From positions 53,472,052 to 53,536,051 of the forward strand of contig NC_065574.1 of NCBI RefSeq assembly GCF_937616625.2: a DNA stretch of 64,000 bases, read 5' to 3'. Both the position numbers and the translations under genes were made by a program. Position 1 is the first letter of the stretch, and each line of letters starts with the position of its first letter. The notes beneath the pieces are model-generated. The model ran no database searches, was not told the origin of the DNA, and saw only the letters and a program-made list of their open reading frames with translations. Below are positions 39,383 through 50,747 of this stretch, piece after piece. Source of the DNA: Mercurialis annua. Lineage: Eukaryota > Streptophyta > Magnoliopsida > Malpighiales > Euphorbiaceae.

Positions 39383-39876
39383 GGCCTAATCACTCAAAAA
39401 CCCCTCACCTTTAAACTTTTTTTCAATTCCACCCCGACGTTGAAAATTTATCAATTTTACCCACTTTTGAATTTTCCGTTTTCAATTGTACCCCAATATT
39501 TTAATTTTTTTACTTAAATGATGAAACCATTCAATTAATTAAGTCTAAACATGAAATTAAATTCTTTTTTATTCAATAAAGTATAAATAAGTTCTTTATT
39601 TTTAAAAACTAACTAAAAACCATAATAAAATTAACACTAATTTAAATTCTTAATTAATTTAACTAAATTTAAATAAATTTTAAAAATATACAATTAATAT
39701 ATGCGAGACATGTAAAATGTTTTAAACAAATTTCCAAACGCAAAAGACGTTAATTTAATTTTTCAGGGTACAATTGAAACACAAAAATGCAAAATAAGGT
39801 AAAATTGACAAATTTTCAACGTCAGGATATGATTGAAAAGGGGTTAAAAGGTCGGGTTTTTTTAAGACATTAGACC
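39383..39876. mobile_element. MULE-type MITE, family D copy 1
   Basis: A 494-bp element with termini GGCCTAATCACTCAAAAACC and the inverse of TTTTTTTAAGACATTAGACC, inner blocks GACGTTGAAAATTTRTCAAT in both arms, and a perfect 9-bp duplication TTTTTTTAT (39374-39382, 39877-39885). It lies about 330 bp upstream of the KASI start. Related to the copy at 62902-63273. Confidence 0.82.
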
Positions 39877-40253
39877 TTTTTTTATACTATTAAAAAAAAA
39901 TTGACTGTTTTTGACTGCCATTGTTTGTATTTTTTTTAACAGCGGTAGTTGACTGCAGCTATTTATTATTAGTATTATAATTTTATAAAATATAATAAAT
40001 GATCATTTTTATTTATATTTATCCAAAAAGTAATTTTTAATTTAGTATAAATTAAAAATTAAAGAAAGATTGAGAACTTTAAATATTTTTGATTATTTTT
40101 TGTTTATAAGAGTTTTATTCACATATTTTCATTAAAAAAATCTGTTTATTTTATTTATTAAAGACTTATATTAGATGGTAGTTTAATTGAATTATATGAT
40201 ATAAATTTTAATATCAAAATCAGTTTGTGGATCTACTTATTATTAAAGTTTTG

Positions 40254-43253
40254 TGTCACGACCCATTTTCATGAATCGCGACCGGCGCTAGGGTATGGGT
40301 AATGTAGTACCGAAACCCGTAGCTAGCCTTTCATTTAATTCATAAATACATAAACCTGCAGAAAACCAATGCTCGGGGGCAACCGAGACTTCAGCCTAAA
40401 CTAGCAGTTATGATAATCAACAGTTAATATAACATACTTATTCAATTCCGGGTCTAAAATAGGCATAACATAAATAATCCGAAATAAATACATAACATGC
40501 CAGAGCAATATAACCAGTCAGACCAATCCGACATACAACTGTAACAATAATAAAGACGTCTAGTCAACTACTGCGGTCTAAGAATAAAATAGTTTGACAG
40601 TTTATAAAAATAAATGGAACCTCCGAGGAAAAGTAAATGCGGAGATCACCAGACTCTCTCAGATCATAACCCTGGGAAAAATTGGGAAAACAACGGGGTC
40701 AGATATACTGAGATGAGTTCATACCACTATTTACATTTATTAAGTGGAAAACCTTTAAAACGTTTAAAACATTTAATAACGATATTACAGATAATAGTTG
40801 GAACCCTAATCCACAATTCTACATAAATAACATAATCCAATAGGTCTGGTCCCGAGAGCTGAGCTACACCGAGTTACCACTGACCACACTTATACCAGAG
40901 TCCCGAGAGCCGAGCTACACCGAGTTACTCTACTTGGTCCCGAGAGCTATGCTCATACCGAGTTACCACATTACCATAATTACCTTTTCCAGATCTTTAC
41001 CGGTGCGCACGCAGTCCTAATGATGCCCATTAGGTAGCACGTTCCAACTAAGAGCCATAATATAAAAACAGTTCGAAATATACGTACAGTATATATATTT
41101 AATATTAAAATAACAATTTACTTAATAAAGCGGTAAATAGTAAATATAAACTCACAGCTTGCTTATCCACGTGATCTTGGCAAACAGCTAACCCTGTTTC
41201 GACTCCGGAGCGCGAGTAGTCGAAGAGTCTAAAAATAAATCATACGTTAAAATCGCTCCAACCCCTAACTCTAAGAATACTAGACACCACGTAGGACTAG
41301 CACAATTAATCAGACAATTAAATAACACACAGAGAAACACAATTCTCAACTAAATTATAATGCCGTAATTAATTCAAGACTATTGAGTTCGCCTTAAGTC
41401 CAATCCGAAAATATTATTAAAATAATATTTAATTGATAAATAAAATCAATTACTCAAATAGTGGGTTAGCCGAGTTTTTCAAAACTACCAAGCTAAATCC
41501 ACATGTCGGTGACCCAAGTCCAAACCGATCCAACTAATATTCCAGAGTTTATAAACCACAATTTATAATTAATATTAAATAAAATATTAATTAATATCAA
41601 AATAGAACTCAATAGCTTGAAACTCAAGTAATTAAATATTACCGGCAATTATCTCAATTAATTAAATAACAAACAAAGCTAAAATATAAATTTAATTCCA
41701 AGGCATTCTAAGCCAAAATATCAATATAACAATTAAATAATAATTATTAATAATTATTAATTTAATTTTTAAACATTCAAATATTATTTTTAGGTTTTAA
41801 TAATAATATTACTAATTTGAAAATCTTTCAAATTAAAATAAAATCTCCAATTAGAAATCAAAGTCAATAATTTAATTAAATCTAAAAATCATTTAAATTA
41901 TAAAAAGATTAATATTAAATCTAAATTTAAAATATTAATGCCCAAAGTAATTTTAATTTATAAATAATAATATTACTCAAGTTGCTAATTAATAAATCGA
42001 AATCAATTTCGTAGATTAAAATAAAAATGAAAATGAAATAGTTAATAACAAAGTTAAAGCATCATTAGAATTAAGTCAAAATAATTTAGTGGCTAAAATA
42101 GCCAATAAACCAAGAGAACACTCAATAAGCCAATCATTAATTGACACCTCATCACCATCAACCTTTCATACAAACCCAAACAATTGAATAAGCCACTGAC
42201 GCCAAATTATTAAACAAAAGAATAAAACATAGCCAAGAACACAATTCATGGCCAATAATAATTTCAATAATCAAACATCCAAGCCACATGCCAATTTTAA
42301 ATACAAATTAAATCTGCCAACATAAAACATAACCAAGATATCAATTCATTAATTAAACTCCAAAACAACGACAAACAAAACCCAGACAATATCTCAAGCT
42401 AGCTAACAGTGACAATCTATCATCCTCTAATCAATAATTAACAACACAGGAAAAACTCAACAAATCTTAACCCATCTTAAATATAGCTTACTGAAATCAT
42501 CACCTAATCAAACCAAGAATGAAAATTACTACCATCAAGAACAAAACAATATGCAGAGACAACCATATGAAAATAGAACCAAACATATTCAAAAAGCGAT
42601 GAAACGGCGGCGTCTATAGCGGAATGATTTACGTACCGAATGAGAAAACGAAGTTGAGAATCGTAGAGGCGTGAGTCTAGTATCACAGGGACAAGACGGA
42701 TCCAAATATAACGCTATAACGAGAGAGTACGATTAAGAATACGCAAGTATCAATTTTAGTCAAAAACTGAAATATGAACAATGATTCTTACCTAATTTCA
42801 CGAGCATAAAGAGGATGATTTGAACAGCGATGTTTTAGAGGTTTTGAGATAAAATTGACGGCTAGGGTTAGGTTTAAGTGATGAATAAATTAGGTTAAGA
42901 AAACGTGATATAAATGGAAGGAATATAAAAGCAACGGGCAAGATAATAACAATAGACTTAACAAAATTAAACAGGCCATACCTGTACATAAGTGAAACAA
43001 TGATCATGGGCAATTTGCATGGGCTTAATATTATAGGTTAATATTATGCATAGGCTTTGCATAATTCATGGGCTTGCATGGGTTTAAATAATAATACAAA
43101 TCAAATACGAATCGAACTATGGCCGTAACAACGAACGACTAAAATATATATATATATATATAATAAATTACCTAAACTTGACGGAATGTAAAAATTTAAA
43201 ATTTAAATCTGAAATAATTTAATAGTAATGAAAAAAAAATACGGGGTATTACA
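40254..43253 (-). repeat. 3' LTR (element on minus strand), 3,000 bp
   Basis: Begins TGTCACGACCC and ends GGGGTATTACA on the plus strand. All open frames inside occur at the same offsets as in the other LTR, and the only difference I saw is one A in an A-run near the end (9 versus 8). About two thirds of the way from the element's own 5' LTR edge are three short tandem copies of GGTCCCGAGAGC..GAGCTACACCGAGTTAC (40845-40970). Confidence 0.95.
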
Positions 43254-43266
43254 TTCTCCCAAACTT
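43254..43266 (-). other. Polypurine tract next to the 3' LTR
   Basis: Minus-strand reading AAGTTTGGGAGAA directly before the LTR start TGTAATACC. Upstream of it, CGAGGACGAATTTTT matches the sequence often found at the end of gypsy chromovirus coding regions. Confidence 0.7.
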
Positions 43267-43326
43267 ATTAAAAATTCGTCCTCGAATTTACCACAAACCA
43301 AATTAATATAAAATCAATTATATCTT

Positions 43327-43328
<2 letters not shown>

Positions 43329-43375
<47 letters not shown>
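43329..43375 (+). repeat. A47 homopolymer in the retrotransposon interior
   Basis: Forty-seven A in a row, 75 bp inside the interior next to the 3' LTR. On the element's own strand it reads as poly(T). Length is likely to vary between copies and may be imprecise. Confidence 0.9.
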
Positions 43376-43381
<6 letters not shown>

Positions 43382-46300
43382 GTAACTCTAAAAATACGGA
43401 GCAACGCATCCTCAACGGAACAAAAGAAAACAACTAATCGTAACAATTCTAGATTTCCAAAATCACTTTACGACCAGGTGACAACTCAACAGAAACAAAA
43501 TAACACCGTCTAATTCAACCACAATCTCACTACATTAAACAAACTCTCATCAAGGGTAATTCTACCACAATGAAAACTGAGGAGAGTCAAAGCGAAACGA
43601 AACATAAATCAACCAAAAACACGGTGAAAAATATATGGGGTATTGCATTCTCCCTAACTTAGAGAAATTCGATCTCGCGTTTAAAACTGATTTAAAAAAA
43701 ACTCGAATGGTCACCACACGCATACGCGAAATAATTCTGAGTTCAACAATTTGGTACATCAACGACTTCTCAAACACCACGGGTGAGCGAATTAAAAATT
43801 TATTTTCTAACCGGGAATAACCAATACGCTATACGAGGAAAAGTTTCGAAAATAACAGGCTCAAGTCTCAAAGACTACCAAAGCAACACTACACGTGTAG
43901 GAACAATCTCAAAATTTAGAATAGTAATCTTACTAAGTCAAAGTCCAATACTACAAACCGAATACAGACACTATCACTGAAAATAATCTTACATCCCCTA
44001 ACACCTACGCACTATATCACTTATAGTGGTCACAACACTAATTACTTCATACGAGAAATACTTAACAACAAATCAAATGTCATCTTGATCAAATATGCTC
44101 TCACAAAATAACGGCTGAAAACTAAACATCACTAGAATCGTCTCGATTCAATCAACTAAGATCAGCTCGACAATACCATCAACTTTTCGAACTCAGACAT
44201 AAAAAGCACACTAAATCAAGTTGTCAAAATTTCATCGCTATCTCCAAAATAAATTTTGCAAATAAGAACCCTTTTGTTTACAAAAACGTTTTAAACATAT
44301 ATCGAATCTATAAAAAAAAAACAAAATTTCTTTTAAGTACAGTTTTTTTTTTATAAAAACGCACGCAGAGTATAACCAATGTTCTTAAAACAAACTCCTC
44401 AATTTATATACTCTAAGCTGACACAATTCTTCAATCCGGACTCAATATTTTTTCGCATTCACCACAACTAAACCTCGAGTACAACCTTATAACTATAGCT
44501 CTCCTTTTTAAAATACGAATACTCCAATGATATAAATTAAATCCTTATAATGCAATTTCGCTTAAATCACCACCGTCATCACAGAGTACTTGTCTAGATA
44601 CCAACCAAAATTTCAAAACCGTTTGAAATTTATCAACTTTTTAAACACCATTTTCACAATGTAACTCGCGAGTTTATAACAAAACATTTTTCTTGAAAGG
44701 CTTACTGATAAAATTTATTTTACATAATTGTGCGCCAGGGTGATGACAGCTCTCATCCCCAAAGAGTTGCATTCAACCCTAATAATTTAATGCCGTGATG
44801 AATGTACTAAATGCATGTATCAATTTTTTTATTTTTCTTTTAATTAGTGATTATACTCAATGCTTAATGCAGTTTCCTATTCGTGGCATTTCAAATGCAT
44901 GTTCATGACATGTCTGGGCACAATTACGTGATGAAACATTTCAATTTCTTTAACAAGTTAATATTTGAAATCAATTTTTCTTTGAAATATTTTCTAGACA
45001 TTACACTCTGTGAGACGTGCATTCGTCCATCTTGACATATTTGCCCATCTCCATTATCCTATTCCACCAATTTGAATTGTCAAAACGAAATAACCTAAAA
45101 TCGACAACGAAACTAAAATTTACCTAACAACGAATTTCTCTTCAAATCAATTTGAAAATTTTCCAAAGGCATCAAAGCATCACGACCGCCTTCACAGCTT
45201 CAATATCAGTTTCGATATTTCACCGATCTATCTAAAGAAAACACTATTGTATTACTACACTGATCAACCTCGATTCACAGATTCCATATCTAATTCTAGA
45301 ACACTAACAGCTGAACTTTCGACTACAACAAATTATTACAAACGAGTCCGACGTAGAAACACATAACGTTCAAAATTTCACGCACGAGGTAAACCCACAC
45401 GAGAAGAATTATTCCACCGGTGCTGAGTAATTTATTTGCCTTCCTCCGACCAGGACAGTTTCAGGATTCGAATCTGAGAACAGCTCTTGAGAATCGCTCC
45501 TCAAATTTATTGATAAGAAAAATTAATCACTTCGATTTCCAGGGTCAAACGCTAGATCCGGCTAAAACAATTATAACATCAAAACTAATCGCAGGGTAAA
45601 AGAAAACGAAGGTTCGAATCGCACATCGACACCAATACCAAAATTAAGCCAAAGAAAACTAGCGAGGAATGCCCTCACGTGCTACTCCACACAATGAGGT
45701 CAACGAGGACAAAAAATGATAAGGCATAACTTAATCAAACACTAGAGACAAGAATAATAACACAGTAATATAGGTCAAGAATTGATCACACATCCGAAAA
45801 ACACTTAAGCATCTTGCAGTAAAACAATCATTCATTAGGGTAGCTATCCAATATAATTCCAAATAATTAATCATGCAACATCTTATATGGTCAACGAATT
45901 CCTATCGACATAGTGACAACTCAAAACAACCTGTAATTGATGAAAATTTAAATCACACAATAATATTTTCAATACATCAACTTAACTCAAAATATAAAGA
46001 TATTGGTCAAAAAGTACTTATCAAAACCCACTTTAAAAAAAAACTTACAAAATAGATTTCAAGTTCATGTCGAGCCCCATAGTATTAAAAATCATTTTTC
46101 GGAACACCTCTTTTATAAAACAATAGATATACTTCTTTCCGAACGTCTCAAATTAAAACCGCCGAGTTAGCTGAGTGATTACCACTTCCAAGCTCAACTC
46201 TAAATTTGGGTGACCCAAGTCAAACCCATAATATCCATTTATAAAACGTATGCAACACATTTTCAAATCCGAAAAGAACGCCTTTTGAAAATAAATCTCA

Positions 46301-47335
46301 ATATTTTCAAAATAGGTGGCTCGACCTCATCCAAAATAATAACATTAACTCATCGCCCAAGTGGAAAAACAATTATTCTTTAACAATCTTTTCAGAAACA
46401 TTGGCTTCAATCAAAATTAGTAAATCAAGTATAAGACCAACAACACCAAAGTGTTGACAAATCAAAATATGGTAAAATTTCAAAATTAATGTTAAATTAT
46501 CAAATCGGTATCGCCTTTAAAAATTATATTATTTCAAAACAATCATTTTGAAAACACCAAGCTATACGTAGCATTTTAATTTTTTTAAAATACAAAAATT
46601 TCATTTTATTTCAAAATAACAACCCTTTTTCAATCCTTAGTCAAATGTAAAACTTTGAAATAAACGGATTTCATTTCACTGGTGAAATTACGGAAAATAA
46701 TATATTAGGGTGTCATGTACAGACTACCCATTGAACTATATGGGTCATAATACCAGTTAGGCCAAAGAAATTTTCTTAAGAAAATTTAAAACCATTACGT
46801 GGCCAGCAACGTAATCCACAAAACGTGGAGAAAAAAAAATCAGTTAAAAATCATTTAAACCCGAAACAGTGTCAAATCTGAAAAAATATCATTTTTAAAT
46901 TCAAGACTCTCGGCCAACGCCAGAAAGACTTATAAAATAATTCAACCTCAACAATTAATTAAAGGCATAAAAGCCAGGATACTATCACCCAGTAAAACAC
47001 ATCAACAACATGAAAAGAAAATAACATCATGCCAAAGCATGACTTAAAGAAAATTACCAAATAAGATTTCCCGAGAAATCAAAAGCAATTAAAATCATCC
47101 AAGTGAAATAACATCAATAAAAGCATCAAATCAAAGCAAAAATAATGACTGACTTGACGCAATCCTATCGTTGTAGGCAGAAAGTTTTAAAATTTAAAAG
47201 ATGACGTTTCAAAGACAAGACATGAACCTAATTCCGCAGTAGATCCTATGACACAATAATAACACTTAACATGCCTTAAAACGATAAACACATAACATGA
47301 AAAAAAAAAAAATTTGGCGTTAGTTCGAAACTAAA

Positions 47336-47347
47336 GCTCTGATACCA
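47336..47347 (-). other. Primer-binding site, tRNA-iMet type
   Basis: Minus-strand TGGTATCAGAGC is the exact 3'-end complement of plant initiator methionine tRNA, four bases inside the LTR edge at 47352. It fixes the element's orientation. Confidence 0.95.
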
Positions 47348-47351
47348 AGTT

Positions 47352-50350
47352 TGTCACGACCCATTTTCATGAATCGCGACCGGCGCTAGGGTATGGGTAA
47401 TGTAGTACCGAAACCCGTAGCTAGCCTTTCATTTAATTCATAAATACATAAACCTGCAGAAAACCAATGCTCGGGGGCAACCGAGACTTCAGCCTAAACT
47501 AGCAGTTATGATAATCAACAGTTAATATAACATACTTATTCAATTCCGGGTCTAAAATAGGCATAACATAAATAATCCGAAATAAATACATAACATGCCA
47601 GAGCAATATAACCAGTCAGACCAATCCGACATACAACTGTAACAATAATAAAGACGTCTAGTCAACTACTGCGGTCTAAGAATAAAATAGTTTGACAGTT
47701 TATAAAAATAAATGGAACCTCCGAGGAAAAGTAAATGCGGAGATCACCAGACTCTCTCAGATCATAACCCTGGGAAAAATTGGGAAAACAACGGGGTCAG
47801 ATATACTGAGATGAGTTCATACCACTATTTACATTTATTAAGTGGAAAACCTTTAAAACGTTTAAAACATTTAATAACGATATTACAGATAATAGTTGGA
47901 ACCCTAATCCACAATTCTACATAAATAACATAATCCAATAGGTCTGGTCCCGAGAGCTGAGCTACACCGAGTTACCACTGACCACACTTATACCAGAGTC
48001 CCGAGAGCCGAGCTACACCGAGTTACTCTACTTGGTCCCGAGAGCTATGCTCATACCGAGTTACCACATTACCATAATTACCTTTTCCAGATCTTTACCG
48101 GTGCGCACGCAGTCCTAATGATGCCCATTAGGTAGCACGTTCCAACTAAGAGCCATAATATAAAAACAGTTCGAAATATACGTACAGTATATATATTTAA
48201 TATTAAAATAACAATTTACTTAATAAAGCGGTAAATAGTAAATATAAACTCACAGCTTGCTTATCCACGTGATCTTGGCAAACAGCTAACCCTGTTTCGA
48301 CTCCGGAGCGCGAGTAGTCGAAGAGTCTAAAAATAAATCATACGTTAAAATCGCTCCAACCCCTAACTCTAAGAATACTAGACACCACGTAGGACTAGCA
48401 CAATTAATCAGACAATTAAATAACACACAGAGAAACACAATTCTCAACTAAATTATAATGCCGTAATTAATTCAAGACTATTGAGTTCGCCTTAAGTCCA
48501 ATCCGAAAATATTATTAAAATAATATTTAATTGATAAATAAAATCAATTACTCAAATAGTGGGTTAGCCGAGTTTTTCAAAACTACCAAGCTAAATCCAC
48601 ATGTCGGTGACCCAAGTCCAAACCGATCCAACTAATATTCCAGAGTTTATAAACCACAATTTATAATTAATATTAAATAAAATATTAATTAATATCAAAA
48701 TAGAACTCAATAGCTTGAAACTCAAGTAATTAAATATTACCGGCAATTATCTCAATTAATTAAATAACAAACAAAGCTAAAATATAAATTTAATTCCAAG
48801 GCATTCTAAGCCAAAATATCAATATAACAATTAAATAATAATTATTAATAATTATTAATTTAATTTTTAAACATTCAAATATTATTTTTAGGTTTTAATA
48901 ATAATATTACTAATTTGAAAATCTTTCAAATTAAAATAAAATCTCCAATTAGAAATCAAAGTCAATAATTTAATTAAATCTAAAAATCATTTAAATTATA
49001 AAAAGATTAATATTAAATCTAAATTTAAAATATTAATGCCCAAAGTAATTTTAATTTATAAATAATAATATTACTCAAGTTGCTAATTAATAAATCGAAA
49101 TCAATTTCGTAGATTAAAATAAAAATGAAAATGAAATAGTTAATAACAAAGTTAAAGCATCATTAGAATTAAGTCAAAATAATTTAGTGGCTAAAATAGC
49201 CAATAAACCAAGAGAACACTCAATAAGCCAATCATTAATTGACACCTCATCACCATCAACCTTTCATACAAACCCAAACAATTGAATAAGCCACTGACGC
49301 CAAATTATTAAACAAAAGAATAAAACATAGCCAAGAACACAATTCATGGCCAATAATAATTTCAATAATCAAACATCCAAGCCACATGCCAATTTTAAAT
49401 ACAAATTAAATCTGCCAACATAAAACATAACCAAGATATCAATTCATTAATTAAACTCCAAAACAACGACAAACAAAACCCAGACAATATCTCAAGCTAG
49501 CTAACAGTGACAATCTATCATCCTCTAATCAATAATTAACAACACAGGAAAAACTCAACAAATCTTAACCCATCTTAAATATAGCTTACTGAAATCATCA
49601 CCTAATCAAACCAAGAATGAAAATTACTACCATCAAGAACAAAACAATATGCAGAGACAACCATATGAAAATAGAACCAAACATATTCAAAAAGCGATGA
49701 AACGGCGGCGTCTATAGCGGAATGATTTACGTACCGAATGAGAAAACGAAGTTGAGAATCGTAGAGGCGTGAGTCTAGTATCACAGGGACAAGACGGATC
49801 CAAATATAACGCTATAACGAGAGAGTACGATTAAGAATACGCAAGTATCAATTTTAGTCAAAAACTGAAATATGAACAATGATTCTTACCTAATTTCACG
49901 AGCATAAAGAGGATGATTTGAACAGCGATGTTTTAGAGGTTTTGAGATAAAATTGACGGCTAGGGTTAGGTTTAAGTGATGAATAAATTAGGTTAAGAAA
50001 ACGTGATATAAATGGAAGGAATATAAAAGCAACGGGCAAGATAATAACAATAGACTTAACAAAATTAAACAGGCCATACCTGTACATAAGTGAAACAATG
50101 ATCATGGGCAATTTGCATGGGCTTAATATTATAGGTTAATATTATGCATAGGCTTTGCATAATTCATGGGCTTGCATGGGTTTAAATAATAATACAAATC
50201 AAATACGAATCGAACTATGGCCGTAACAACGAACGACTAAAATATATATATATATATATAATAAATTACCTAAACTTGACGGAATGTAAAAATTTAAAAT
50301 TTAAATCTGAAATAATTTAATAGTAATGAAAAAAAATACGGGGTATTACA
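47352..50350 (-). repeat. 5' LTR (element on minus strand), 2,999 bp
   Basis: Direct repeat of 40254-43253, without a substitution in the parts I compared and one A shorter in a terminal A-run. Its outer edge lies 397 bp from the HMGB14-like ATG, but transcription from this LTR would run leftwards, away from that gene. Confidence 0.95.
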
Positions 50351-50355
50351 TTTTG

Positions 50356-50747
50356 ACTCTTGTAGATTCCATTTTTCTGAAATCTAGTGAATTTTAAAAG
50401 AATTAGTAAGATATTAAGAATATGTACATAATAAATAAATTAAAATATGGTTTAGTAAGATTGGGCTAGACATAGACAAGATTAAGAATGGGCTATTCGT
50501 AGGATTGGGCTTTTTGTCAAATGGCATCAGACAGCCCGAACTATACATAAGCCATTATCAGATGTTAGCCGCCAAACAACTGATCATAGGCCTAAAACGC
50601 AGCGTTTCACATATATAGGTAACCAGCCAGAAGAAACGGCACCGTATTTCTTTTCATGTTGTGCACGCAGACGCAGCAACAAGAGCGCTAAATACAGAGG
50701 AAACGGAGAACAGAGCTAAGAACTAAAACTGTAAACTAAATTTAAAA
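50356..50747 (+). promoter_or_regulatory. Remaining native promoter of the HMGB14-like gene
   Basis: 392 bp between the retrotransposon target duplication and the ATG. The distal part is AT-rich. The proximal part (50500-50720) has a higher GC content and includes AAACGGCACCGT and ACGCAGACGCAGC, consistent with a compact housekeeping promoter. Confidence 0.5.

Larger units (their letters stand above)
43254..47351 (-). other. Non-coding interior of the LTR retrotransposon
   Basis: 4,098 bp, without a protein I can recognise on either strand. A segment at 43636-43680 (GGGGTATTGCATTCTCCC..AACTTA) imitates the junction between LTR and polypurine tract. Another at 46158-46235 (GCCGAGTTAGCTGAG..GGGTGACCCAAGTC) resembles part of the LTR near 41461-41530. 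The segment 44740-45060 has a different base composition from its surroundings. These suggest that the interior was assembled from pieces of related elements. Confidence 0.7.
40254..50350 (-). mobile_element. Complete LARD-like LTR retrotransposon (non-autonomous), very young
   Basis: The 10,097-bp element consists of two LTRs (40254-43253 and 47352-50350) around a 4,098-bp interior. It is flanked by the perfect 5-bp duplication TTTTG (40249-40253, 50351-50355). On the minus strand the LTRs begin TGTAATACCCCG and end GTCGTGACA. An initiator-Met primer-binding site adjoins the LTR at 47352, and a purine-rich tract adjoins the other, so the element reads right to left. The interior has no frame longer than about 72 codons and nothing like gag, protease, reverse transcriptase or integrase. 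Terminal sequences resemble Ty3/gypsy chromovirus (Tekay/Del type) ends. The long LTRs with a non-coding interior fit the LARD class. Movement must have depended on proteins from another element. Confidence 0.93.

Noticed and set aside
40614..43013. Open frames of 60-71 codons in the LTR, repeated at 47712-50111
   Set aside because: They are duplicated only because the LTRs are; none resembles a retroelement protein and all are short.
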